From the NCBI GenBank assembly GCA_028527945.1, contig JAQQAK010000262.1, forward strand, positions 1 to 17,340: a stretch of 17,340 nt of DNA, read 5' to 3'. This DNA is from Spirochaetaceae bacterium. GTDB taxonomy: Bacteria > Spirochaetota > Spirochaetia > UBA9216. A program made the translations under genes and the position numbers. The notes beneath the pieces are model-generated. The model saw nothing but the letters and a program-made list of their open reading frames with translations, was not told where the DNA came from and made no database searches. This document shows positions 6,253-13,487 of this stretch, piece after piece (position 1 is the stretch's first letter; every line of letters starts with the position of its first letter).

Positions 6253-7170
6253 TCATGAAAGACGAAACTGCTCCAAGAGCTTTTCTTCCTTTTTTAACCA
6301 TTCAGCTGTAAATGATGAAAATAATTCTGCAGCTCCAGAAAAAACATAATCTTTATGGTACGCAATTCCTATAACTGCTTCAGGAACAGGATCTGAAATC
6401 CTGACAATTCTAATATCATTATCTTTATGTTCAGACATAATTTTCATAAACATAGGAAGCGGAACAAGAGCTATCCCGGCCTGACTATTGAGAAGCTGAT
6501 ATATAAGAGCGGAGTTTCCAACCTCAAAAGGAATATCAAGCTCTATTCCAAGCGGAGAAAAGATCTTCTTAAACTCTGAAAGATTCATACGGCTTGTATC
6601 GCAAATGAATTTCTGACCATCCAGTTCGCTAATACGAACTTTAGACCTCGAAGACAAAGAATGCTCTTTATGCATCAGAAGAACAAACTCTGTCCGGCCT
6701 AACAGCTTGAAAACAATCCGTGAATCTTTTATTTCATTAGATACAATAGCAATATTAATTGAACGAGAAAGCAAATGTTCAACAACCGTTTGGGGAGGAT
6801 AACTGAAAAGCTTTATACCGACTTCCGGATGCTGACAGGAAAAATGCTTCAACAGCTCAGTCATAAAATCATCCATAGAACAAGCCAGCGAGAGACTCTT
6901 TTGATTAGTCTCATAAAGACGCTGTACAGTCTGAACCCCAGTAGTCAATTCAGAAAAGGAACGCTCAACACTTTCAAGAAATATTCTTCCATATTCGTTA
7001 AGCGATATCTTTCCTTTTCTATGTTCAAAGAGCTGAACACCAAGTTCATCCTCCAACCGGGCAATAGATTTACTAAGATTTGGCTGTGTAATATGTAGAG
7101 TTTCTGACGCTCTTGAAACATTTTCCGTTTTTGCTACTGCCTGAAAATACCTAAGCTGCGTAATATCCAT
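6253..7170 (-). CDS. LysR-family transcriptional regulator
   Basis: A 305-residue LysR-type regulator. The N-terminal winged helix-turn-helix (about 1-60) reads MDITQLRYFQAVAKTENVSR, then ASETLHITQPNLSKSIARLE, the family's standard pattern, followed by the linker helix to about residue 88. The rest is a periplasmic-binding-protein-like effector domain (about 90-290) with the usual GIALVPLPM segment. Such proteins act as tetramers that switch on a nearby, often adjacent, gene when a small metabolite binds. Here the neighbours in the same direction are the flavin oxidoreductase (49 nt upstream) and the SDR (downstream), which are the likely targets. The start is fixed by the canonical N-terminus. 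There is no Shine-Dalgarno sequence; a TATAAT box sits only 5 nt before the ATG, pointing to a leaderless transcript. Confidence 0.9.
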   Translation of the reverse strand: MDITQLRYFQAVAKTENVSRASETLHITQPNLSKSIARLEDELGVQLFEHRKGKISLNEYGRIFLESVERSFSELTTGVQTVQRLYETNQKSLSLACSMDDFMTELLKHFSCQHPEVGIKLFSYPPQTVVEHLLSRSINIAIVSNEIKDSRIVFKLLGRTEFVLLMHKEHSLSSRSKVRISELDGQKFICDTSRMNLSEFKKIFSPLGIELDIPFEVGNSALIYQLLNSQAGIALVPLPMFMKIMSEHKDNDIRIVRISDPVPEAVIGIAYHKDYVFSGAAELFSSFTAEWLKKEEKLLEQFRLS

Positions 7171-7175
7171 GCGGA

Positions 7176-7204
7176 ATTATATCACAGCAGCATAGTTATG
7201 TCGC
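7176..7204 (-). promoter_or_regulatory. Promoter abutting the LysR start codon
   Basis: The minus strand has GCGACA (7199-7204, 4 of 6 to consensus), a 17-nt spacer and a perfect TATAAT (7176-7181). Only TCCGC separates the -10 box from the ATG, so transcription should begin at or within a base or two of the start codon. It lies in the 49-nt gap behind the oxidoreductase gene. Confidence 0.55.
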
Positions 7205-7219
7205 CGAATGAATACCTAA

Positions 7220-9175
7220 TTAAATCTTCATTGAAGCATGATAGGCTTCCTGATTTGCATGGTAAAAAGTTCGTCCCCGTGAAACACAATCACCAACAAG
7301 AGAAACCTGCGGGCCGTATTCCTTTAAAAGAAGATGTGCAAGACTATTATCAGGTTCAACTCCCATAGCAATAACACAGCTGTCAGCTACAAGACTCTGA
7401 GCATGTCCGTCAGCGTTCTGTAATTCAATACCATGATCAGTAAATTCTGTAACAGAAACTTCTCCTATCAAATTCACATTATATTTATTTAGATGAGCAA
7501 GCAAATCTGCTCTGTTAAATATTGGCATACCTTCACAGAAATTATCTTTTGGAATTTTATCAATAACAGTGACACTTTTACCTTCCATTGCAAGCATCAA
7601 AGCACATTCAAGTCCGGTTAATCCTCCACCGCAAATCACAACCTTTTGACCAGGATCTACGCTGTGGTTATCAACCTCTCTAACCTTTTTTACAATAGGT
7701 TTGTTTATACCAGGAATTTGTGGATGCAAATAACTTGAACCAGTTGCCACAATAACGGCATCAGGATTTTCTTTCTCTATTGTATGAAGAGAAACCTCTG
7801 AATTAAGACGAATATCAGCACCACAGTTTAATGTTGCACGAATATCCCACTCAAGATACTTTCTAAGGTATTCCTTAAAAGGCGCGTCAGTGGCGTCTTT
7901 CAACAAACCTCCGAGTGAATCTGATTTTTCAAACAGAGTGACCTTGTGCCCACGCGCTGTTAATGTCTGAGCAGCCATCATACCACCGGGACCGCCACCA
8001 ATAACAACAACCCTTTTACGCTTGGTTTCAGGCAATTTTTCAATTTCACCACTTATTCCCATACGCGGATTTATCGCGCAACGCATAGAGGTTCCATATG
8101 TGTTGGCATTTCCACACCAGTCACACCTTGTACATGGACGAATATCTTCTATATTACTCTTAAGACTCTTCGCGACAAGATCGCCATCAGCCATATGTGA
8201 TTTAGCCATTGCTACAATATCAGCTTTACCAGAAGCTATTATTTCCTCAGCTTCTGCGAGCGAGGTTATATTTCCTACTACAGCAACAGGAATCTTTAAT
8301 CTCTTTTTTGCTTCAGCAGCAAAAGCAACATTGAGCTGTCTCCCCTTAAGGTAGGTCGGAATAGTATAGGTTCCTCCTATTGTAAAGATATTGCCTCTTG
8401 AAATATGAATAATATCAACAAACTCCTGAGCGGCCTCCATAAAGTCCAATGATTCCGGAAACTCAAGCCCTCCAGGTGTATCTTCCTGTGCTGAGACCCT
8501 GATTTCTATAACCATGTCCTCCCCTACAGCTTCGCGTACAGCCTTAATAACCTCAAGAGGCCAGCGTCTGCGGTTTTCGGGACTTCCACCGTATTCATCA
8601 GTTCTGACATTGCTATGTGGTGATAAAAACTGTGCGATAAGATTATTATGAGCACAATGAAGCATAACCATTCTGAAGCCGGCCTTTTTACAACGGACAG
8701 CACAGTCTACGTACCGCTCCTTCATGTATTGCATATCATCATAATCCATTTCTTTAAGATTCGTTTCTTCTGGATTAAGCGGCCGTGAAGCAGAAACAGC
8801 AAGAACAGGGTCTCCTCCCTGAGTCTGCCTTGAGCCCCTCCCGGCGTGTGCCAATTCTACAGATATCTCAGCACCATTATATCGCGCAGACTCAACTAAC
8901 TGGTTCATACCATGTATACAATCATCTGAATTAACATTCATCTCACAAAGCCAGGCTGAATCATTTTCATGTGTTACAGGAGTATCTCCAACAGTAATAT
9001 AAGCAACACCCGTATTAGCCTGCCACTTCATGAAATCAATCATTTCCTGAGTCATATCTCCATTAGGCGCACATTTGAGTACGACTGTAGGAGCATACTG
9101 TAACCTGTTCTTTAGCGTTAGACCGCGAATAGTAAGCGGTTGAAATACATGTGAAAAAGGTTTTACATTTTGCAT
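7220..9175 (-). CDS. NADH:flavin oxidoreductase of the 2,4-dienoyl-CoA reductase / BaiH type
   Basis: A 651-residue protein with three parts. An OYE-like FMN TIM barrel (about 1-345) starts VFQPLTIRGLTLKNRL and contains ELAHAGRGS (107-115) and FLSPHSNVRTDEYGG (183-197). A Cys cluster (C348, C351, C354, C366) should bind a 4Fe-4S centre. A C-terminal half follows with an FAD motif GGGPGGM (393-399) and an NAD(P) motif GGGLTGLE (516-523). This layout matches FadH, trimethylamine dehydrogenase and BaiCD/BaiH enzymes, which pass electrons from NAD(P)H through FAD and FeS to FMN to reduce an enone or enoyl thioester. Two departures are visible: the Cys spacing is CX2CX2CX11C rather than the CX2CX3CX11C I recall for FadH, and Asn178 occupies the position of the FadH proton-donor Tyr. 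The substrate may therefore differ. A strong GGAGGTG ribosome site precedes the ATG. Confidence 0.88.
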   Translation of the reverse strand: MQNVKPFSHVFQPLTIRGLTLKNRLQYAPTVVLKCAPNGDMTQEMIDFMKWQANTGVAYITVGDTPVTHENDSAWLCEMNVNSDDCIHGMNQLVESARYNGAEISVELAHAGRGSRQTQGGDPVLAVSASRPLNPEETNLKEMDYDDMQYMKERYVDCAVRCKKAGFRMVMLHCAHNNLIAQFLSPHSNVRTDEYGGSPENRRRWPLEVIKAVREAVGEDMVIEIRVSAQEDTPGGLEFPESLDFMEAAQEFVDIIHISRGNIFTIGGTYTIPTYLKGRQLNVAFAAEAKKRLKIPVAVVGNITSLAEAEEIIASGKADIVAMAKSHMADGDLVAKSLKSNIEDIRPCTRCDWCGNANTYGTSMRCAINPRMGISGEIEKLPETKRKRVVVIGGGPGGMMAAQTLTARGHKVTLFEKSDSLGGLLKDATDAPFKEYLRKYLEWDIRATLNCGADIRLNSEVSLHTIEKENPDAVIVATGSSYLHPQIPGINKPIVKKVREVDNHSVDPGQKVVICGGGLTGLECALMLAMEGKSVTVIDKIPKDNFCEGMPIFNRADLLAHLNKYNVNLIGEVSVTEFTDHGIELQNADGHAQSLVADSCVIAMGVEPDNSLAHLLLKEYGPQVSLVGDCVSRGRTFYHANQEAYHASMKI

Positions 9176-9330
9176 TTATACACCTCCGGGCTTTTTCATA
9201 TTTTTTCTATTTATAGTAGCCTTTTTACAAATCTATTCAAAATGGATTATTCATAATATAGGTATTCATGGGGCGATATAACAGCTTATAATATTTTTTC
9301 ATATATACATTTACATACTGTATTTCGTGC

Positions 9331-9359
9331 TTGACAAAAAAGAGAAAATATAGCATATT
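9331..9359 (+). promoter_or_regulatory. Promoter of the tRNA cluster
   Basis: A perfect TTGACA (9331-9336), a 17-nt spacer and CATATT (9354-9359, 4 of 6) place the start near 9366, a few bases before tRNA-His. The 198-nt gap between the oxidoreductase gene and tRNA-His therefore holds this promoter and, in the other direction, an unclear oxidoreductase promoter. A small dyad, TATAA-CAGC-TTATA (about 9278-9291), also lies there and might be a regulator site. Confidence 0.6.
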
Positions 9360-9373
9360 CCTATCCACATCAT

Positions 9374-9447
9374 GGTGGATATAGTTCAATCGGTAGAGCA
9401 CCAGATTGTGGTTCTGGGTGTTGCGGGTTCAAGTCCCGTTATCCACC
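9374..9447 (+). tRNA. tRNA-His (anticodon GTG)
   Basis: A full cloverleaf is present. The acceptor is GTGGATA (9375-9381) with TATCCAC (9440-9446), preceded by the extra G at -1 (9374) that pairs with discriminator C73 (9447), the identity mark of tRNA-His. The anticodon arm CCAGA-TTGTGGT-TCTGG contains GTG, and the T arm is GCGGG-TTCAAGT-CCCGT. The full CCA end is not encoded, because only CA follows position 73. Confidence 0.96.
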
Positions 9448-9479
9448 CATTGGCGCCTGTCTTTAAAAGCAGGAGCTAT

Positions 9480-9553
<74 letters not shown>

Positions 9554-9593
9554 TTAACTTACCAATATGGTAAATTGATATTTGGAATAACCA

Positions 9594-9666
9594 GGGCCGT
9601 TAGCTCAGCTGGGAGAGCAGCAGACTCTTAATCTGCGGGTCGTAGGTTCGATCCCTACACGGCTCA
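9594..9666 (+). tRNA. tRNA-Lys (anticodon CTT)
   Basis: The acceptor GGGCCGT pairs with ACGGCTC with one internal G-T pair. The anticodon arm GCAGA-CTCTTAA-TCTGC holds CTT, reading AAG. The T arm is GTAGG-TTCGATC-CCTAC, and the discriminator is A73 at 9666. CCA is not encoded. This is the AAG reader only; the AAA reader must be elsewhere in the genome. Confidence 0.95.
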
Positions 9667-9684
9667 AAACTTTTAGATTTTATA

Positions 9685-9714
9685 TTGACTGTAAAGTTTA
9701 AAAGCGTATATAAT
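9685..9714 (+). promoter_or_regulatory. Internal promoter before tRNA-Leu
   Basis: TTGACT (9685-9690), an 18-nt spacer and a perfect TATAAT (9709-9714) sit between tRNA-Lys and tRNA-Leu. The start would fall near 9721, some 17 nt before tRNA-Leu. This box pair is at least as good as the one before tRNA-His. Confidence 0.7.
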
Positions 9715-9737
9715 GCGGAAACACTCCGCAACCAACT

Positions 9738-9819
9738 GCGAGAGTGGTGAAATTGGCAGACACGCCAGACTTAGGATCTGGTGCCTTATGGCGTAAGGGT
9801 TCAAGTCCCTTCTCTCGTA
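9738..9819 (+). tRNA. tRNA-Leu (anticodon TAG)
   Basis: A class II tRNA with a long variable arm (TGCCTTATGGCGT region after the anticodon stem). The acceptor GCGAGAG pairs with CTCTCGT (9812-9818), again leaving a G-T pair at 1-72. The anticodon arm CCAGA-CTTAGGA-TCTGG holds TAG, reading CUA and probably other CUN codons. The T arm is AAGGG-TTCAAGT-CCCTT. The discriminator is A73, as leucyl-tRNA synthetases require. CCA is not encoded. Confidence 0.95.
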
Positions 9820-9863
9820 TATTTAAAAGATGCGTGCCTTTAGGTACCGATGATAAACATCAA

Positions 9864-9935
9864 GCGGGAGTAGCTCAGCGGTAGAGCTCCACCTTGCCAA
9901 GGTGGATGTCGCGGGTTCAATTCCCGTCTCCCGCT
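9864..9935 (+). tRNA. tRNA-Gly (anticodon GCC)
   Basis: The acceptor GCGGGAG pairs fully with CTCCCGC (9928-9934), and the discriminator is T73, as expected for bacterial tRNA-Gly. The anticodon arm CCACC-TTGCCAA-GGTGG holds GCC. The T arm is GCGGG-TTCAATT-CCCGT. CCA is not encoded. It is the last tRNA before the terminator and probably shares the tRNA-Leu transcript. Confidence 0.96.
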
Positions 9936-9943
9936 CTACAATG

Positions 9944-9984
9944 AAAGGCGATTAAGGGATATTCCTTTGATCGCCTTTTTTTTT
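9944..9984 (+). terminator. Intrinsic terminator of the tRNA cluster
   Basis: AAAGGCGAT pairs with ATCGCCTTT, with an inner AAGG/CCTT extension and a short loop, followed immediately by a run of T residues. This is a textbook Rho-independent terminator 9 nt after tRNA-Gly. Confidence 0.9.
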
Positions 9985-10058
9985 AAGTTTCCAAAGCCGT
10001 TATTTCGGCTATAAATACATTTCACCGGTTATACGGAACATTAGACAAGGATTATACA

Positions 10059-11414
10059 ATGATCGTAAACAAAAATTTGGAAGATCTTGAAAACTCAGCT
10101 GTTAAACTTACTATTACAGTTGGAAAAGATGCGGTAAACAAAGAATACAACGACCTGCTTAACAAATACGCAAAAACAGCCCATATAAAGGGATTTAGAA
10201 AAGGAAAAGTTCCTGCAAAAATTCTTGAGCAAAAATTCGGCGAATCCATAAGAGGCGAAGCAACTATGAATCTTATGGAAAACAGCCTCAAAGAAGCTTA
10301 TGAGGATGTAGATAAAAAGCCATTACCTTATTCAACTCCCGTTTTACAGGAAGATGATGAAGAAAAAATTATTGAACTCGATAATGATTTCACATTCGCC
10401 GTTAAATACGACACTATGCCTGAAGTAAAGGTTGGAGAATATAAGGGTGTTGAAATAGAAGTTCCTGTTTGCAAAATAGGCAAAAAAGATGTTGATAGAG
10501 AACTTGAAAAAATTCAGGATCAGAACTCAACAGTTGTAGAAAAGTCAGAAGGTACAGCAGAAGAAGGTAATATAGTTAATATAGATTATTGTGAACTTGA
10601 TGCTGACGGAAATGAAATAGAAAATGAAAAACGTGAAGATTTTGTTTTTACAATAGGAACAGGTTATAACGTTTTCAAACTCGACAACGACGTTATTGGA
10701 ATGGCTAAAGATGAAGAAAAGGTAATTGATAAAGATTACCCAGAAGATGATACAGACACCAGCCTTGCCGGACAGAAAAAGAAAATTAAGGTAAAACTTA
10801 ACAGTATAAAAGTTAAGGAACTACCTGCACTTGATGACGAACTTGCTCAGGATGTCAACGATGAATTTAAAACTTTAAAAGATCTTAAATCATCAATCAA
10901 AAAAGATCTTACAGAACGAGCAAACAGCATACTTGAACAGAAAAAGAAACAAGCTGTTATAGACAAGATTCTTGAAACAACAGAAATCACAGTACCTGAA
11001 TCAATGATACAGGCAGAAATTGACCAGTCATGGAATCAGTTTATTGGTCAGTCACGTATGCCGGAAGAACAGGTAACAATGATTCTTGAAGCTCAGGGAA
11101 AAACAAAGAAAGATATGACCGATGAGTGGAGACCTTCCGCAGAGAAGAACGTTAAAACTTATCTTCTAACAGATAAACTTGTTGAAATGGAAAAAATTGA
11201 AGTCTCTGATGAAGAAGTTGATGAAGAGCTTAAAAAACAGGCTGAAGCATCAGGCATGGAATTTGAAGATGCCAAAAACTACTTCGAACAGAATGGTATG
11301 ACTTTTTATCTCAAAAACGATATAAGCAACAGAAAATTATATGACCTTCTTCTTGAATCTGCAGAGATCAAAGAAGGAGAAAAGAAAGATTATCTGGACT
11401 TGATGCAAAATTAA
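10059..11414 (+). CDS. tig: Trigger factor, ribosome-associated chaperone and peptidyl-prolyl isomerase
   Basis: A 451-residue protein with the three trigger factor parts. The N-terminal ribosome-binding domain (about 1-115) carries the signature GFRKGKVP (45-52), which docks on ribosomal protein uL23. The FKBP-like PPIase domain (about 155-245) follows, with EEGNIVNIDYCE and FTIGTG segments, then a long helical C-terminal chaperone domain rich in Glu and Lys. It binds nascent chains as they leave the ribosome. Length is close to the usual 430-460. The AAGGA ribosome site lies 8-9 nt before the ATG. Upstream of it is the small stem AGCCG/CGGCT and a weak TTTCCA...TATAAA box pair that may be its promoter. 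It is separated from clpP by 233 nt with a hairpin, so it is probably its own transcript though functionally linked. Confidence 0.96.
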   Translation: MIVNKNLEDLENSAVKLTITVGKDAVNKEYNDLLNKYAKTAHIKGFRKGKVPAKILEQKFGESIRGEATMNLMENSLKEAYEDVDKKPLPYSTPVLQEDDEEKIIELDNDFTFAVKYDTMPEVKVGEYKGVEIEVPVCKIGKKDVDRELEKIQDQNSTVVEKSEGTAEEGNIVNIDYCELDADGNEIENEKREDFVFTIGTGYNVFKLDNDVIGMAKDEEKVIDKDYPEDDTDTSLAGQKKKIKVKLNSIKVKELPALDDELAQDVNDEFKTLKDLKSSIKKDLTERANSILEQKKKQAVIDKILETTEITVPESMIQAEIDQSWNQFIGQSRMPEEQVTMILEAQGKTKKDMTDEWRPSAEKNVKTYLLTDKLVEMEKIEVSDEEVDEELKKQAEASGMEFEDAKNYFEQNGMTFYLKNDISNRKLYDLLLESAEIKEGEKKDYLDLMQN

Positions 11415-11429
11415 GATTAGATTATATAA

Positions 11430-11455
11430 ATGAGGTTCTATTATAAGAACCTCAT
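11430..11455 (+). terminator. Hairpin after tig
   Basis: ATGAGGTTCT pairs perfectly with AGAACCTCAT over a 6-nt loop, 15 nt after the tig stop. The tail is AATTATATC, A/T-rich but not a clean T-run, so termination may be partial. The rest of the gap to clpP (11456-11647) is A/T-rich; I find no convincing promoter or CIRCE element in it, only a short TTGTAA-TTTT-TTACAA dyad (11594-11609). Confidence 0.5.
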
Positions 11456-11647
11456 AATTATATCTTAAGACTTTTGAAATTTTAGAGAAATATGTTTTTT
11501 TAAAGTTTCTGTGTTAATGTAAGTTAAGGAATTTTAATATATTATTATGCCGGACTTATTTACTTCAACATCATTAAAATCCTTATCCAGATTTTGTAAT
11601 TTTTTACAATAATCTCAATTACAACATAAATAGGTGGAGTTAACCGA

Positions 11648-12259
11648 ATGAATGAGAAAATGAACAGCCTTGTACCTGTAGTAATAGAACAAACAGGGGT
11701 TGGCGAAAGATCCTATGATATTTATTCAAGACTTTTAAAAGACAGAATTATCTTCATTGATGGAGAAATTAATGATCTTACAGCAGATTTGGTAGTAGCA
11801 CAGCTATTATTTCTTGAATCCCAGGATCCAGAACGTGACATAAGCATTTATATCAATTCTCCGGGAGGCTCAGTAACTGCCGGATTAGCAATTTACGACA
11901 CGATCCAGCATATTAAATCTGATGTACAGACAATTTGTATGGGACAGGCCGCGTCAATGGGAGCCTTGCTCTTAACCTGCGGGTCTGCCGGAAAAAGACT
12001 TATTTTACCCTCAGCAAGAGTAATGATTCATCAGCCTTGGGGCGGTGTCCAGGGACAAGCCACAGATATAGGTATTCAGGCAAAAGAAATTGTAAGACTG
12101 AAAAAAATGACTATAGATTATTTTGCTTTCCACACAGGAAAAGACGCTGAAGAAATTGCTTCAGATCTTGAAAGAGACTTTTTTATGTCTTCACAGGATG
12201 CAGTTAATTACGGAATTGTTGACAGGGTTCTTAAAAGAGGTGAAAATGGCTCGAAATAA
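11648..12259 (+). CDS. clpP: ATP-dependent Clp protease proteolytic subunit
   Basis: A 203-residue ClpP serine protease. The catalytic triad is visible: Ser103 in GQAASMGALLL, His128 in VMIHQPWGG and Asp177 in LERDFFMS. The oxyanion-loop glycines are in INSPGGSV (70-76). Fourteen subunits form a barrel whose ends dock ClpX, and the complex degrades tagged and unfolded cytoplasmic proteins. The N-terminal segment PVVIEQTGVGERSYDIYSRLL is the usual axial-loop region, and a processing site is not obvious. A strong GGTGGAG precedes the ATG by 8 nt. The 3' end overlaps clpX by 14 nt, which couples their translation and helps keep the two subunits in balance. Confidence 0.98.
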   Translation: MNEKMNSLVPVVIEQTGVGERSYDIYSRLLKDRIIFIDGEINDLTADLVVAQLLFLESQDPERDISIYINSPGGSVTAGLAIYDTIQHIKSDVQTICMGQAASMGALLLTCGSAGKRLILPSARVMIHQPWGGVQGQATDIGIQAKEIVRLKKMTIDYFAFHTGKDAEEIASDLERDFFMSSQDAVNYGIVDRVLKRGENGSK

Positions 12260-13487
12260 ATCTGATAACAACAAAGTCTGCTCTTTCTGCGGAAAAAGCT
12301 CAGATGCAGCTCGCAAACTTATTGCGGGACCAGGTGTTTATATCTGTGATGAATGCGTTAATGTATGCAAAAAAATCCTTGAAGAAGAAGACGATGTTCT
12401 GACTGAAGAATACCTTGAAGAGGTTCCAAAACCAAAGGAAATCAAATCTTATCTTGATCAGTATGTTATTGGACAGGAAGATGCCAAAAAGGTTCTTTCT
12501 GTAGCAGTTTACAATCACTATAAGAGAATAACTCAGAATTCCAGACTGGATAAAGAAGTTGAACTTGAAAAAGCAAATGTTCTGCTAATTGGTCCTACCG
12601 GTACAGGAAAGACTCTTTTAGCAAAAACTTTGGCACAAAAACTTAAAGTTCCTTTTGCGATAGCAGACGCTACAACTCTAACTGAAGCAGGTTATGTTGG
12701 TGAAGATGTAGAAAACATCCTTCTAAAACTGATTCAGAACGCAGGGAACAATATTGCAGCCGCAGAACGTGGAATAATTTACATTGATGAAATTGACAAG
12801 ATCTCCCGAAAAGGAGAAAACGCTTCAATAACAAGAGATGTTTCAGGTGAAGGTGTACAGCAGGCGCTTCTAAAGATAATAGAAGGAACAGAAGCTTCAG
12901 TTCCTCCTCAGGGCGGCCGTAAACATCCTAACCAGGAAATGCTTAAGATAGATACAAGAAATATTCTTTTCATCTGCGGAGGCGCATTTGTAGGCTTGGA
13001 CAAGGTTATTGAAACCCGTGTTTCTCAGCACCCTATGGGATTTGGCGCAGATGTAAAACCAAGTGATGAAAAAGATTTGGTAAGTCTGTTCCAGAACATG
13101 CTTCCAGATGATCTTGTAAAATTTGGTCTTATTCCAGAGTTTATTGGACGTTTACCAATTACAGTAACTCTTTCAAACCTTGAAGTTGATAGCCTTAGAA
13201 GAATTATTACAGAACCTAAAAACTCTATAATAAGACAATACAAGGCGCTTCTTGAACTAGACGATGTTGAACTTGACTTTGATGATGAAGCAATTGATGC
13301 AATTGCGGAGCTTGCGGTAAAACGTAAGACCGGAGCAAGAGGACTTAGAGCTATTGTAGAATCAATGATGATGGATATAATGTTCGATATCCCCTCTCTT
13401 GAAGGAGGAAAAAAGATTACGGTAACATCTGATGTTGTAAATAACAAAGAGAAACCAGAAATAACTTTTTCCAAAAAAACCGCATGA
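12246..13487 (+). CDS. clpX: ClpX AAA+ unfoldase of the ClpXP protease
   Basis: A 413-residue ClpX. The N-terminal zinc-binding domain has Cys12, Cys15, Cys34 and Cys37 (CSFCG...CDEC). The AAA+ module follows with Walker A GPTGTGKT (116-123), pore loop GYVGED (149-154), Walker B IIYIDEID (177-184) and the RKH loop (225-227). Arginine finger and sensor 2 segments (FIGRLP, KTGARGLR) come later. It recognises degradation tags, unfolds the substrate and feeds it to ClpP. The ClpP-docking loop reads MGF (264-266) rather than the common IGF. The ATG at 12246 is chosen because the zinc domain begins just after it and AGAGGTG lies 4-5 nt upstream; the frame is open for 41 further codons upstream, but those overlap clpP and look unlike protein. 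It overlaps clpP by 14 nt and lon by 4 nt. Confidence 0.97.
   Translation: MARNKSDNNKVCSFCGKSSDAARKLIAGPGVYICDECVNVCKKILEEEDDVLTEEYLEEVPKPKEIKSYLDQYVIGQEDAKKVLSVAVYNHYKRITQNSRLDKEVELEKANVLLIGPTGTGKTLLAKTLAQKLKVPFAIADATTLTEAGYVGEDVENILLKLIQNAGNNIAAAERGIIYIDEIDKISRKGENASITRDVSGEGVQQALLKIIEGTEASVPPQGGRKHPNQEMLKIDTRNILFICGGAFVGLDKVIETRVSQHPMGFGADVKPSDEKDLVSLFQNMLPDDLVKFGLIPEFIGRLPITVTLSNLEVDSLRRIITEPKNSIIRQYKALLELDDVELDFDDEAIDAIAELAVKRKTGARGLRAIVESMMMDIMFDIPSLEGGKKITVTSDVVNNKEKPEITFSKKTA

Noticed and set aside
11456..11647. CIRCE (HrcA) operator before clpP
   Set aside because: I searched for TTAGCACTC and GAGTGCTAA halves by eye and found neither; only a short 6-bp A/T dyad is present.
12123..12245. 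N-terminal extension of clpX by 41 residues
   Set aside because: It overlaps clpP in another frame, and the zinc domain and ribosome site fit the ATG at 12246.
13025..13474. A 149-codon minus-strand open frame, Ser-rich
   Set aside because: It is the mirror of clpX coding sequence; the Ser-rich, low-complexity product is typical of antisense frames.
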